This document shows positions 50,422 to 59,117 of a DNA stretch of 64,000 nt, piece after piece (the first letter of the stretch is position 1; each line of letters opens with the position of its first letter). The notes beneath the pieces are model-generated. The model made no database searches and had not been told where the DNA came from. It saw only the letters and a program-made list of their open reading frames with translations. The stretch comes from Tissierella sp. MB52-C2 (GTDB lineage: Bacteria; Bacillota; Clostridia; Tissierellales; Tissierellaceae): contig NZ_CP133261.1 of the NCBI RefSeq assembly GCF_030931715.1, positions 62,001 to 126,000 of the forward strand, written 5' to 3'. The position numbers were made by a program, and so were the translations under genes.

Positions 50422-51714
50422 CTATGACATTAGTAAAAGTATTTCTGGGTTAGATAATAATTGAGTTAGCATATTTAGGAAACGAGCACCACTGGCACCG
50501 TCAATTATTCTATGGTCATAGGATAGAGATAAAGGCAGCATATGGGCAATTACTATTTCATCATCCTTTACAATAGGTTTCTTTACAATACGACCTATAC
50601 CAAGGATTGCTGATTCAGGGTAGTTAATAATTGGGATACCAAATAGTCCACCGATTGAACCATAATTAGTTACAGTAAAAGTACTTCCCTTTAATTCATG
50701 GAGCTCTGCCTTATTTTCCTTGGCTCTATTACTTAAATCTTCTACTTCTTTAGCAATTTCTACAATACTTTTTTCATCTGCATCTTGAAGCACTGGTACC
50801 ATAAGCCCTCTATCAGTATCTGTTGCTATACCAATATGATAGAAATGCTTTAGGACTAATTCCTGATTTTCTTCATCGAAGGATGAGTTAAATTCAGGGA
50901 ATTCTTTCAGTACTCTTATGACAGCCTTAATAATAAATGGTAAATAAGTTAGATTAATATCTTCAGCTTTAAACCTATCCTTGTGCCTATTTCTAAACTC
51001 TACTAATTTAGAAACATCTATTTCATCCATTGCAGTTGTATGAGGTATAGTAAATCTAGATTTTGACATTTGCTCTGCAATAGTCTTTCTAATTCTTGTA
51101 AGTGGAATTCTTTCCAATTTCTCATTATTATCATAATTTACTTTTACTGGTTCAGTCTTAGGTTCTTCTACCCTAGCCGGTTTAGTGTCTTCCTTAGAAT
51201 TTAAAATATCTTCCTTCATTACTCTTCCATTTGGACCTGTTCCTTCTATGATTTGAATATCTACTCCTAAATCTTTAGCCATTTTTCTAGCTACAGGAGT
51301 AGCTAATACTTTTTTCTTATGAGCTGTTTCTTTTAGCATATTTTGACCTTCAGTACTAGATGGAATCACTTCTGAGGAAGCTATGACTTCTCCTACAACT
51401 CCTGCAGTTTCTTCTTCTACGACTTCTTCTTTTTCAGATAGTTCATTTAGTTCTTGTTCATTTTCTAAAGAGCCATCAGAAGTATCTATTACAATAAAAA
51501 TTTGCTCTACTTCAATAGTATCTCCTTCTTCAAACTTCAATTCTAATACTTTACCTGATCTTGCAGAAGGGATTTCTGTAGTGACCTTATCTGTTTCTAC
51601 CTCAGCTACAGATTGCCCTTCCTCTATATCTTCACCTTCATGGACTAACCATTTCATAAGAGTACCTTCTCTTATACCTTCACCTATATCTGGGAAACGA
51701 AATTCAAATTTCAT
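50422..51714 (-). CDS. pdhC: 2-oxo acid dehydrogenase E2 (dihydrolipoyl acyltransferase)
   Basis: 430 residues: one lipoyl domain (1-78, lipoylated Lys43 in VETDKVTTEIPSARSG), an acidic linker rich in EEEVV, an E3/E1-binding domain (about 130-170, VLATPVARKMAKDLGVDIQIIEGTGPNGRVMKEDI) and the catalytic core with MSKSRFTIPHTTAMDEIDVSKLV and the active-site HRIIDGASGARFLN. It carries acetyl or other acyl groups from E1 to CoA. A single lipoyl domain is usual in Gram-positives. Pyruvate is the likely substrate from E1 type; acetoin or branched-chain acids are alternatives. Confidence 0.92.
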   Translation of the reverse strand: MKFEFRFPDIGEGIREGTLMKWLVHEGEDIEEGQSVAEVETDKVTTEIPSARSGKVLELKFEEGDTIEVEQIFIVIDTSDGSLENEQELNELSEKEEVVEEETAGVVGEVIASSEVIPSSTEGQNMLKETAHKKKVLATPVARKMAKDLGVDIQIIEGTGPNGRVMKEDILNSKEDTKPARVEEPKTEPVKVNYDNNEKLERIPLTRIRKTIAEQMSKSRFTIPHTTAMDEIDVSKLVEFRNRHKDRFKAEDINLTYLPFIIKAVIRVLKEFPEFNSSFDEENQELVLKHFYHIGIATDTDRGLMVPVLQDADEKSIVEIAKEVEDLSNRAKENKAELHELKGSTFTVTNYGSIGGLFGIPIINYPESAILGIGRIVKKPIVKDDEIVIAHMLPLSLSYDHRIIDGASGARFLNMLTQLLSNPEILLLMS

Positions 51715-51728
51715 AATATACCTCCTAA

Positions 51729-52709
51729 CTAAAACTTAACTAAATCTTCAATTGTTTTTGCTATTCTTTCAGGAGATGGAATATAATGTTTTTCTCCCCT
51801 TGGAAGAGGGAAAGTAGTATCAAATCCTGTTACACGAGTAGGAGGAGCTTCTAAATATAAGAATGCCTTTTCATTTAGAATAGCTACAATCTCTGCTCCT
51901 GTACCTAAAGTCTTTGGAGCTTCGTGGACTACTATGGCTCTTCCAGTTTTCTTAACTGATTGAACAAAAGTCTCTCTGTCCATTGGAGCGATGGTTCTTA
52001 GATCTATTATTTCTGGATGGATTCCTTTGGCTTTTACCATTTGGGCAGCTTTCTGCACATCTCTAACCATTGCACCCCAAGTTATAATAGTTACATCTTC
52101 TCCTTCTTCCACAACCTTTGCTTTACCAATAGGAAGTGTATAAGCGTCTTCTGGAATATCTTGTTTAAAGGCTCTATATATTCTCTTTGGTTCTAGAAAT
52201 AAAACTGGGTCAGGATCTCTAATTGCTGCTATAAGAAGTCCCTTTGCATCATAAGGGGTAGAGGGAATAACGACTTTGAGCCCTGGTATATGAGCATAAA
52301 GTGCTTCCGTACTTTCAGAGTGATGTTCCAATGCCCTAATACCTCCACCGTAAGGAGCACGAATTACCATAGGCAAAGTATATCTACCTCTACTACGGTT
52401 TCTCATTCTAGCAACATGAGATATTATTTGGTTAAAGGCAGGATAGGAGAAGCCCATAAACTGCATTTCTACAACTGGTTTTAGTCCATTAACTGCCATA
52501 CCCACTGCTGTACCTACTATGGCAGATTCTGCAAGGGGAGAGTCAAAGGCTCTCATCTTTCCAAACTTCTCTTGCAATCCAACAGTGGCTCTAAAAACTC
52601 CACCTTCAAGACCTACGTCTTCACCATAAACTACTACAGTTTCATCACTTTCCATTTCATTCATTAAAGCTTGATTAACAGCTTGAACTATATTTAATGT
52701 GTTAGCCAT
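51729..52709 (-). CDS. pdhB: Pyruvate dehydrogenase E1 component, beta subunit
   Basis: 326 residues. VYGEDVGLEGGVFRATVGLQEKFG holds the conserved glutamate that activates thiamine diphosphate; AMNGLKPVVEMQFMGF-like and RAPYGGGIRALEHHSES regions shape the active site; ITWGAMVRDVQKAA and VVHEAPKTLGTGAEI complete the transketolase C-terminal domain. It pairs with the alpha subunit encoded one base upstream. Length standard for PdhB/AcoB/BkdB. Confidence 0.93.
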   Translation of the reverse strand: MANTLNIVQAVNQALMNEMESDETVVVYGEDVGLEGGVFRATVGLQEKFGKMRAFDSPLAESAIVGTAVGMAVNGLKPVVEMQFMGFSYPAFNQIISHVARMRNRSRGRYTLPMVIRAPYGGGIRALEHHSESTEALYAHIPGLKVVIPSTPYDAKGLLIAAIRDPDPVLFLEPKRIYRAFKQDIPEDAYTLPIGKAKVVEEGEDVTIITWGAMVRDVQKAAQMVKAKGIHPEIIDLRTIAPMDRETFVQSVKKTGRAIVVHEAPKTLGTGAEIVAILNEKAFLYLEAPPTRVTGFDTTFPLPRGEKHYIPSPERIAKTIEDLVKF

Positions 52710-52710
52710 A

Positions 52711-53793
52711 TTATTTACCTCCTTCTAAAAAAGACTTGTATTCCAACAATTGTTCCTCTAATTGTGGAGGCAGTGTTTCATAGTGATACTTAAATATATC
52801 ATCAATTTCAGTATCAGATTTATTTTCAATTGATTCGAAAGTAGACATTACTTCATTTTCTAATTCTTTTTTAATCTTTTCTTCCCATTCCTCTGTTAAT
52901 ATATTCTTATTTAATAAATATTTTTTAAATCTTAATAATGGGTCTTTATGTTTCCATTCTTCTACTTCAGAATCTTCCCTATACAAAGTAGGATCATCAG
53001 AAGTAGTATGAGCACCTAATCTATAGGTGAAGGCTTCTATGAGTGTAGGACCTTCACCATTTCTAGCTCTATCTATGGCTTCTTTTGTAGCAGAATACAT
53101 GGCAAATATATCATTGCCATCTACTACAATACCTGGCATACCATAAGCAATAGCTTTTTGAGCTAAGGTTTTACTCTTAGTCTGTTTTTCCCTAGCAACT
53201 GAAATAGCGTATTGATTATTTTGGATTATAAATACTACTGGAGCATTAAAAACTGCGGCAAAGTTTAAAGCCTCATGGAAATCTCCGTGGGAAGTACCAC
53301 CATCTCCAATATAAGTTACTACTGCATTTTTCTCTCCTTTAATATTATTTGCCATACCAATACCTGCTGCATGTTGATATTGAGAACCTATAGGAACAGA
53401 TACAGGAAGTACTTTTACACCTTCTGGCATATAACTTCCCCATTCATTTCCATACCAATATAAATAAATGTTTTTAAGAGGAACACCTCTAACTAACCAA
53501 GCCCCTAATTCTCTAAAAGCAGGAACTAACCAGTCTTCCTTATCCATGGCATAGGCACTGCCTATTTGGGCAGCTTCTTGACCAGTGTTAGGAGCATAGG
53601 TAAGCATCCTTCCCTGTCTTTGATATGATAAAGCTTTTTCATCTATTGTACGAGTGTATAACATAGTCCTATAAAGATATAATAATTCCTCATCGGACAG
53701 TGCTGGAATATCTGTTTCGTTTATAATTTCGCCATCGGCATTTAAAATACTATAATATTTTTCATCTAGAGGGTTATAATCTTCAAATCTCAT
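52711..53793 (-). CDS. pdhA: Pyruvate dehydrogenase E1 component, alpha subunit
   Basis: 360 residues. Thiamine diphosphate motif GDGGTSHGDFHEALNFAAVFNAPVVFIIQNNQ, substrate loop YRLGAHTTSDDPTLYR and IGSQYQHAAGIGMA are those of PdhA from Gram-positives, including the N-terminal 30-residue extension absent from AcoA. It decarboxylates pyruvate and passes the acetyl group to E2. It heads the operon with AAGGAGG upstream. A Fur-type box 32 bases above the start codon suggests iron control, unusual for this operon. Confidence 0.9.
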   Translation of the reverse strand: MRFEDYNPLDEKYYSILNADGEIINETDIPALSDEELLYLYRTMLYTRTIDEKALSYQRQGRMLTYAPNTGQEAAQIGSAYAMDKEDWLVPAFRELGAWLVRGVPLKNIYLYWYGNEWGSYMPEGVKVLPVSVPIGSQYQHAAGIGMANNIKGEKNAVVTYIGDGGTSHGDFHEALNFAAVFNAPVVFIIQNNQYAISVAREKQTKSKTLAQKAIAYGMPGIVVDGNDIFAMYSATKEAIDRARNGEGPTLIEAFTYRLGAHTTSDDPTLYREDSEVEEWKHKDPLLRFKKYLLNKNILTEEWEEKIKKELENEVMSTFESIENKSDTEIDDIFKYHYETLPPQLEEQLLEYKSFLEGGK

Positions 53794-53824
53794 TTTACTA
53801 CCTCCTTATATATAAATAACTAAT

Positions 53825-53839
53825 TGATAACCATTATCA
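53825..53839. promoter_or_regulatory. Fur-type box in front of the pdh operon
   Basis: TGATAACCATTATCA matches the 7-1-7 Fur consensus TGATAATNATTATCA at 14 of 15 positions (counting N). On the minus strand it lies between a weak TTAGTT/TAAAAT promoter and the pdhA start, where bound Fur would block transcription. The divergent phnA gene starts about 180 bases away. A PerR or Zur reading is less likely from the TGATAA arms. Confidence 0.72.
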
Positions 53840-54017
53840 TTTGTATTTATTTTATTCCCTAAATATAATAAACTAAACATGAGGACATGCTTTAATTTTC
53901 ATATACTTTGAGATTATTTGTAAATAAAAGTGAACTATGGTACTATATATGCCTATGAGGAAAGCTAAAATAAATTATAAATTTATATAAAAATTAATGA
54001 TGAAAGGAGAGATAAAT

Positions 54018-54356
54018 ATGTCAAGCTTACCAAATTGTCCAAAGTGTAGTTCAGAATATACTTATGAAGATGGACACCTTCTTGTTTGTCCAGAGTGTGC
54101 TCACGAGTGGAACCCAGATATACAACAAGAATCTACCGATGAGAAGGTAGTAAAAGATGCCAATGGGAATGTACTTAGTGATGGTGATGATATAATAGTG
54201 ATTAAGGATCTTAAGGTAAAGGGAAGTTCATCATCTGTAAAGATAGGTACAAAGGTGAAAAATATAAAATTAGTTGATGGGGACCACGATATTGATTGTA
54301 AAATTGATGGATTTGGAGCCATGAAACTAAAATCTGAATTTGTAAAAAAAGCATAA
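54018..54356 (+). CDS. yjdM: PhnA/YjdM zinc-ribbon protein
   Basis: 112 residues. N-terminal zinc ribbon [28 protein letters not shown] with two CxxC pairs, then a small beta-barrel with [27 protein letters not shown] and [20 protein letters not shown], the full YjdM pattern. The old name (alkylphosphonate utilisation) is misleading; the function remains unclear. ATG 54018 follows AAAGGAGAG. Single gene with its own terminator. Confidence 0.92.
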   Translation: MSSLPNCPKCSSEYTYEDGHLLVCPECAHEWNPDIQQESTDEKVVKDANGNVLSDGDDIIVIKDLKVKGSSSSVKIGTKVKNIKLVDGDHDIDCKIDGFGAMKLKSEFVKKA

Positions 54357-54372
54357 CTATGTACTTAACAGA

Positions 54373-54414
54373 TAAAGACCTATGGATTATACATAATCCA
54401 TAGGTCTTTATTTA
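54373..54414 (+). terminator. Intrinsic terminator after yjdM
   Basis: 18-bp perfect arms TAAAGACCTATGGATTAT and ATAATCCATAGGTCTTTA separated by two bases, with A/T tails. Confidence 0.88.
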
Positions 54415-54560
54415 TTAAAAAATCTTATTTCTATAAAATAGGTTAATATCCTCAAGAGTTAGTAATTGAAACAAATAGAAGACTTAAAATATGATTACTA
54501 ACATAAACAGAAAAAGTAAACATATCTTATAAAATAGAATTGCTTCGGGAGATGAGTATA

Positions 54561-54899
54561 TTGTCTGATTTTTATATAAGTATAGTACAAAACTTTTGTA
54601 TTGCTTTTGGCGTAGTAGTTGGAGGAAGTGTATTCGCAGGAATAGGAGCAATTATAACTAATAATCCACCTCTTAGGACTATGCTAAATGTGGCAAGCTC
54701 TATTAAAATATGGGCCGTTGCCATTGCCTTAGGCGGAACATTTTCTTCTTTTATAATAATTGATAAAGGTTTGTTAGAAGGAGAGCTAAAGTCCATTATA
54801 AAACAGATGATATATATATTAATAGCACTTTTAGGAGCAAATTTAGGATTTTCTTTTATTAAGTTAATTCAAAGGAGTAGTGAAATATGGCTAAAGTAA
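54561..54899 (+). CDS. ytrH: Sporulation membrane protein YtrH
   Basis: About 112 residues with three membrane helices: FCIAFGVVVGGSVFAGIGAIIT, an IKIWAVAIALGGTFSSFIII stretch and the last one near MIYILIALLGANLGF. The order and the NPPLRTM segment match YtrH, a sigma-E-controlled membrane protein of the mother cell needed for efficient spore formation in bacilli. TTG 54561 is preferred from GGGAGATGAG upstream; the adjacent ATG 54552 lacks room for a Shine-Dalgarno. It overlaps ytrI by 13 bases. Confidence 0.85.
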   Translation: MSDFYISIVQNFCIAFGVVVGGSVFAGIGAIITNNPPLRTMLNVASSIKIWAVAIALGGTFSSFIIIDKGLLEGELKSIIKQMIYILIALLGANLGFSFIKLIQRSSEIWLK

Positions 54900-55348
54900 G
54901 AAGAACAAGGTATATAGTATGTCTTTTCACAGGCTTTATCTCAGGTGTTTTAATGGGGATAGCTGTTTTTACTACTTTAGTTAGCTACAGAATAGATGAA
55001 TATCATAAAACAATAATATATTTAGAGAATACAATTGAAGATAGAGATGCTAAGTTGGAGAAACTAGAACAAACTATTAGTGATACCAATATGATACTTA
55101 AAGATATAGAGATAAAACTAATCTTTGATGGAGATGAAATAGATAGAATAGATATAGAAAAGTCTATAAAAGAAAAATATAATACTTTAATTGGAAAAGA
55201 AGTTAAAAGCATAGATACAGATATACTTTCAGAAGTAGTAGATAAGAGAATTTTTAAAATAGAAAAAAAGGAATACAAGCTAAAGGTAGAAAAATTAATA
55301 TTGACAGAAATACTAAAGATATATGTTAGTGTGGAGTTAAAGGAGTAG
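54887..55348 (+). CDS. ytrI: Sporulation protein YtrI
   Basis: 153 residues: short basic N terminus (MAKVRRTRY), one membrane helix (about 10-32), a coiled-coil stretch YLENTIEDRDAKLEKLEQTISDTN, then an alpha/beta C-terminal domain outside the membrane. This layout and its overlap with ytrH identify it as YtrI, whose bacillus homologue works with YtrH late in sporulation. The C-terminal sequence is diverged, as usual for this family. Confidence 0.82.
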   Translation: MAKVRRTRYIVCLFTGFISGVLMGIAVFTTLVSYRIDEYHKTIIYLENTIEDRDAKLEKLEQTISDTNMILKDIEIKLIFDGDEIDRIDIEKSIKEKYNTLIGKEVKSIDTDILSEVVDKRIFKIEKKEYKLKVEKLILTEILKIYVSVELKE

Positions 55349-55379
55349 TAATGACTGTAATAAATTACAGTCATATATT

Positions 55380-55718
55380 TTATGCATGTCCTCCTCGAAA
55401 TCGCAATACAGGTAAGACAAATAGAAATCCTATGCCCTTTTTATTATCTATATCTAAAATATTGCTAATACGATCAATTGCCTCATTTAATACATTTTCA
55501 TTATTAATAACACTTATTATAGTTTTATTATAAGGTTTATTTTCATTTAAAATAGTTGAAAGACTAGAAAGAATGCCTTCATTAATATTATGTTCCAATA
55601 ATGTTTTACCCATTCCTATACTATCAATTGTTGTTGCTCCTACCTCTAGATTGTACAGTGTTTCTAGAATAGTATCTAATTTTTCTGTTTGATTTAATAT
55701 TAAAAACAAAGCATACAT
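55380..55718 (-). CDS. P-II-like small protein
   Basis: 112 residues with a beta-alpha-beta-beta-alpha-beta pattern like P-II: MYALFLILNQTEKLDTILETLYNLEVGATTIDSIGMGKTL, then TIISVINNENVLNEAIDRISNIL and a final strand KGIGFLFVLPVLRFRGGHA. GlnB nucleotide-binding motifs are not clear. It is convergent with ytrI and divergent from a CPA2 antiporter, and P-II-like proteins often control such transporters. Start with GGAGAG upstream. Function unproven. Confidence 0.7.
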   Translation of the reverse strand: MYALFLILNQTEKLDTILETLYNLEVGATTIDSIGMGKTLLEHNINEGILSSLSTILNENKPYNKTIISVINNENVLNEAIDRISNILDIDNKKGIGFLFVLPVLRFRGGHA

Positions 55719-55930
55719 GTAAACTCTCCTTATTTAATAAATTTAATCATACTTATAACACTTTATTATATCAGATTGAAGAATCATGTTAAATACTTTT
55801 TCAAATTTTCTCGTGGGTTGCAAAATTATAAAAATAGGAATATAATTTACTATTGTAAAAGTATTAAAGAATATATAAATAAAATACTTTTATATTAATA
55901 AATTAAATAACAATAGAGGTGAATGTTTTT

Positions 55931-57115
55931 ATGCATGAATTGTATTATATAGCAATTATTATTTTATCTGGCATCATAATGGCAAGAGTAGTATCTATAC
56001 TAAAACTTCCCCATGTTACTGGATACTTATTAGCTGGGGTATTGATTGGACCTTCAATTTTCAATTTGGTACCCAAAGAAGTTAGTAGTAGTTTGGAAAT
56101 CATATCAGAAGCTGCCCTAGGATTTATTGCTTATAGTATAGGGAGTGAAATAAATTTTCAACAATTAAAAAAAGTAGGAAAATCATTAATAACCATAACA
56201 TTTTTTGAGGCTTTATGTCCAGTAATTTTAGTTACACTAACCATGGTATTTATATTTAAACAGTCTCTTGCATTTTCAATGGTAATTGGAGCGATTGCTT
56301 CAGCCACTGCCCCAGCTGCAACAATTATGATTATTAGGCAGTATAGGGCTAAGGGACCAGTGGTAGATACTCTCCTTCCAGTTGTTGCCATGGATGATGG
56401 GGTAGCCATAGTAGCATTTGGTATTGCGATTACAATAGCTAAATCTTTAATGAATGTTGGGGGAGAATTTTCAATTATAAGTGCTATATTTATGCCAATA
56501 TGGGAAATTATACTTGCATTGGGAATTGGATTTATTATAGGTATTATATTATGTTATGTAATTCCTAAGATTAAAGGTGAAGATGAACTATTATGTATGG
56601 TTATAGCAAGTGTCTTTGCTGCCATAGGACTTGCCACATTACTAAATGTTTCTACACTTTTAGTTTGTATGATGATAGGTGTTACTGTTTCTAACTTAGC
56701 TCGTAACAGTACTAAGGCCTTGCATATTGTCAATAGAATAACACCACCTATATTTATATCATTCTTTACACTAGCAGGAATAGATCTAGATTTAGGGGTA
56801 CTTAGATACGCAGGACTTATGGGGATTGCATATGTATTAGTAAGAGTTATAGGAAAAATAGTAGGAGCATCAATTGGTGCTAGATTAACTAATTCAGATA
56901 AGATGGTACAAAAATACTTAGGTTTTGCTTTAGTACCACAGGCTGGAGTTGCTATTGGATTATCTATGATAGCGCAGACAGTAATGCCTGAATTTGGATC
57001 AACCATAAGAACAGTAATATTAGCCTCAACAGTAATATATGAATTAGTTGGACCTGTTATAGCTAAAACTGCTTTAGTAAAAGCGGGGGAAATAAATTTA
57101 AGTGAAGCTTACTAA
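55931..57115 (+). CDS. Cation:proton antiporter, CPA2 (KefB/Na+-H+ exchanger type)
   Basis: 394 residues, twelve helices. LKLPHVTGYLLAGVLIGPSIFNLVP is the family opening; ASATAPAATIMIIRQYRAKGP and VVAMDDGVAIVAFG hold the unwound helix and the conserved aspartates that carry the ion. It lacks the C-terminal TrkA-N/RCK domain of Kef proteins, so gating must come from elsewhere, perhaps the divergent P-II-like protein. ATG 55931 fits GAGGTGAA; the upstream GTG 55919 does not. It exchanges Na+ or K+ for protons across the membrane. Confidence 0.9.
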   Translation: MHELYYIAIIILSGIIMARVVSILKLPHVTGYLLAGVLIGPSIFNLVPKEVSSSLEIISEAALGFIAYSIGSEINFQQLKKVGKSLITITFFEALCPVILVTLTMVFIFKQSLAFSMVIGAIASATAPAATIMIIRQYRAKGPVVDTLLPVVAMDDGVAIVAFGIAITIAKSLMNVGGEFSIISAIFMPIWEIILALGIGFIIGIILCYVIPKIKGEDELLCMVIASVFAAIGLATLLNVSTLLVCMMIGVTVSNLARNSTKALHIVNRITPPIFISFFTLAGIDLDLGVLRYAGLMGIAYVLVRVIGKIVGASIGARLTNSDKMVQKYLGFALVPQAGVAIGLSMIAQTVMPEFGSTIRTVILASTVIYELVGPVIAKTALVKAGEINLSEAY

Positions 57116-57135
57116 AATTTTAATTAAATTATTAT

Positions 57136-57177
57136 AAAAATGCTCTTTTCTACAAATTTAGAAAAGAGCATTTATTT
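57136..57177. terminator. Bidirectional terminator
   Basis: AAAAATGCTCTTTTCTA and TAGAAAAGAGCATTTATTTTT between convergent genes, with a short loop. Confidence 0.83.
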
Positions 57178-57203
57178 TTAATTAAGCAGATACTAAATTA
57201 TAA

Positions 57204-57371
57204 CTATTCTTCCTTATTATTAAGTTTTCTTTCAGCTCTTTCAACTAGATTTACAGTCATAGTACCATCTACAGTTTCTTTATTAGTTAAATCAGCATCT
57301 AATTCATTAGCAATTTCTGCTTTCATTTGGTCTAAAGCTATACTAGCATTTCTATCTATTGGTTTTACCAT
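57204..57371 (-). CDS. Alpha/beta-type small acid-soluble spore protein (SASP)-like
   Basis: 55 residues: MVKPIDRNASIALDQMKAEI, then ANELDADL, and a second conserved block NLVERAERKL. This matches the two blocks of alpha/beta SASPs, ALDQMKYEIAxEFGV and (L)VxxAExxL, though GVxL is replaced by DADL and the germination-protease GE site is not recognisable. SASPs coat spore DNA and protect it. RBS AAAGAGGTGA precedes the ATG. It probably belongs to the forespore programme. A diverged SASP with altered DNA binding is possible. Confidence 0.8.
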   Translation of the reverse strand: MVKPIDRNASIALDQMKAEIANELDADLTNKETVDGTMTVNLVERAERKLNNKEE

Positions 57372-57574
57372 TAAAATCACCTCTTTTTATTTACTTTTAT
57401 TTTGTACGAAAAATAAGTTCTAATACAAGGTAATTTATAGATATGAATTAGGAATTTTAATTTTTGTAAATGAAAAATACTATTATAATCATATGATGTG
57501 ATATAATTAATAAGATTAACAGAAATTAGTTAAAGATTACTATTTAGTAAAAAACAAAGAAGTGAGGTATTAAT

Positions 57575-58762
57575 ATGAAAAATTTCAAAAAAATAATTAC
57601 ATTTATATTTGCAATAATTGTAATTATTTCATTAACAGCCTGTGAAGATATTATGGATACTAATTCAGAGGTCAGTATGGGTGAAGTTTTAGAGGTACAT
57701 TTTATTGATGTAGGTCAGGCAGACTCTATTTTTATTAAAAAAGGAGAGGAAGCCATGTTAATTGATGCTGGTGACAATAAAGATGGAAAAACAGTTGTAG
57801 ATTATATTAAAAAGCAAAATGTAAGTAAACTAAATTATGTAATAGGCACCCATCCCCATGCAGACCATATAGGTGGATTAGATGATGTGATTGATAACTT
57901 CCCTATTGATAAAATAATTATGCCAAATGCCATCGCTAATACAAAAACCTTTGAAGATGTATTAGATAGTATAGATAAAAAGGGATTAAAGATTACAAAG
58001 CCAAAAGTTGGAGATAGATATGATTTAGATGGTGCAGAATTTATTGTCCTTGCACCTAATGGAGAGGATTATGCAAGTTTAAATGATTATTCAGTTGTAG
58101 TAAAGTTAATAAATGGAGAGACTTCTTTTCTATTTACAGGAGATGCAGAAGCATTATCAGAAAATGAAATATTAAAAAACAATAGAAATCTATTAAAATC
58201 AGATGTACTTAAAGTTGGACATCATGGTAGTGTAACATCAACATCACAAGATTTTTTAGAAGCAGTTAATCCTTATGTTGCAGTAATATCTTCAGAAACT
58301 GGAAATAGTTATGGACATCCTCATAAGGAAATAATAGAAAGACTAACAGAAAAGAATATAGATATATGTAGAACAGATTTACAAGGGACAATAATAATTA
58401 AAAGTAATGGAAAGGGTTTAGAGTTCAATGATAAGGAAATAGTTCTTAATAACAGTTCTCCTGTTAATAAGCCAGATGTAATAATAAGTCATGTTGATAA
58501 AATAGAAGAAATAGTAACTATAAAGAATAATTCAAAGGATGAGATTAATCTAGAAGGATGGAAGCTTCTTTCTGTAACAGGTAATCAAGAATATATATTT
58601 CCTAAGTATGTCCTAAAGGGGGCAGAAGTAGTTACAGTAACCAGTGGAGATAAGGAAGGAGATTTAAATTGGGGAAGTAATAATATATGGAACAATACAA
58701 AGAGTGATCCTGCTGTACTTTATGATGAGTCTGGTAAAGAAATATTTAGATTTAATGACTAG
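57575..58762 (+). CDS. ComEC-type metallo-beta-lactamase lipoprotein with lamin-tail domain
   Basis: 395 residues. Lipoprotein signal with lipobox LTAC (Cys23). Residues 40-270 are a metallo-beta-lactamase fold like the ComEC C-terminal domain: FIDVGQADSIFIKKGEEAMLIDAGD, metal site GTHPHADHIGGL, FLFTGDAE, LKVGHHGSVTSTS and SYGHPHKEI. The last 95 residues resemble a lamin-tail (LTD) domain: EEIVTIKNNSKDEINLEGWKL and GSNNIWNNTKSDPAVLYDESG. It likely acts at the outer face of the membrane as a phosphodiesterase or nuclease. A DUF3006 gene follows ten bases downstream, a frequent companion. Confidence 0.9.
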   Translation: MKNFKKIITFIFAIIVIISLTACEDIMDTNSEVSMGEVLEVHFIDVGQADSIFIKKGEEAMLIDAGDNKDGKTVVDYIKKQNVSKLNYVIGTHPHADHIGGLDDVIDNFPIDKIIMPNAIANTKTFEDVLDSIDKKGLKITKPKVGDRYDLDGAEFIVLAPNGEDYASLNDYSVVVKLINGETSFLFTGDAEALSENEILKNNRNLLKSDVLKVGHHGSVTSTSQDFLEAVNPYVAVISSETGNSYGHPHKEIIERLTEKNIDICRTDLQGTIIIKSNGKGLEFNDKEIVLNNSSPVNKPDVIISHVDKIEEIVTIKNNSKDEINLEGWKLLSVTGNQEYIFPKYVLKGAEVVTVTSGDKEGDLNWGSNNIWNNTKSDPAVLYDESGKEIFRFND

Positions 58763-58772
58763 GGGTGATTAA

Positions 58773-58976
58773 ATGAAATTTACTATTGATAGGTTTGAAG
58801 AAGATTTTGCAATAGTTGAACTGGAAAATAAAGATACAATAGAAATCCCAAGAATTATAATTCCAGAAGAAGCTAGGGAAGGAGATATTATAAGTATTAC
58901 CATAGAAAAAGCTGAAACTGATGAGAGAAAAGAGAGAATACGAGGAAAGTTTGATAGGCTATTTTGCGGAGAGTAA
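58773..58976 (+). CDS. DUF3006-family small protein
   Basis: 67 residues: FTIDRFEEDFAIVELENKDTIEIPRIIIPEEAREGDII, then KERIRGKFDRLF. This is the whole DUF3006 pattern, a small beta-barrel-like protein of unknown function found next to ComEC-type metallo-beta-lactamases. RBS AGGGGTGA. Probably co-transcribed with and acting together with the preceding lipoprotein. Confidence 0.88.
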   Translation: MKFTIDRFEEDFAIVELENKDTIEIPRIIIPEEAREGDIISITIEKAETDERKERIRGKFDRLFCGE

Positions 58977-59117
58977 ACTAAGATAAAGAAGGCACTTACA
59001 ATTGCATTTAAATAAAAGCTTCTGGAAATTTTTGGAGTATATCTATTATTTTATAATCTAATGTATATTTAGGGTATAATCTATAATAATAAACTTAAAA
59101 TGGAAAGGAGTTTTTTA

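Noticed and set aside
51383-51739. Serine-rich plus-strand frame of 118 codons
   Set aside because: It is the mirror of the acidic linker of the E2 gene, a usual artefact of Glu/Asp-rich coding sequence.
55351-55533. Plus-strand 60-codon frame after ytrI
   Set aside because: It is antisense to the P-II-like gene and lacks a ribosome-binding site.
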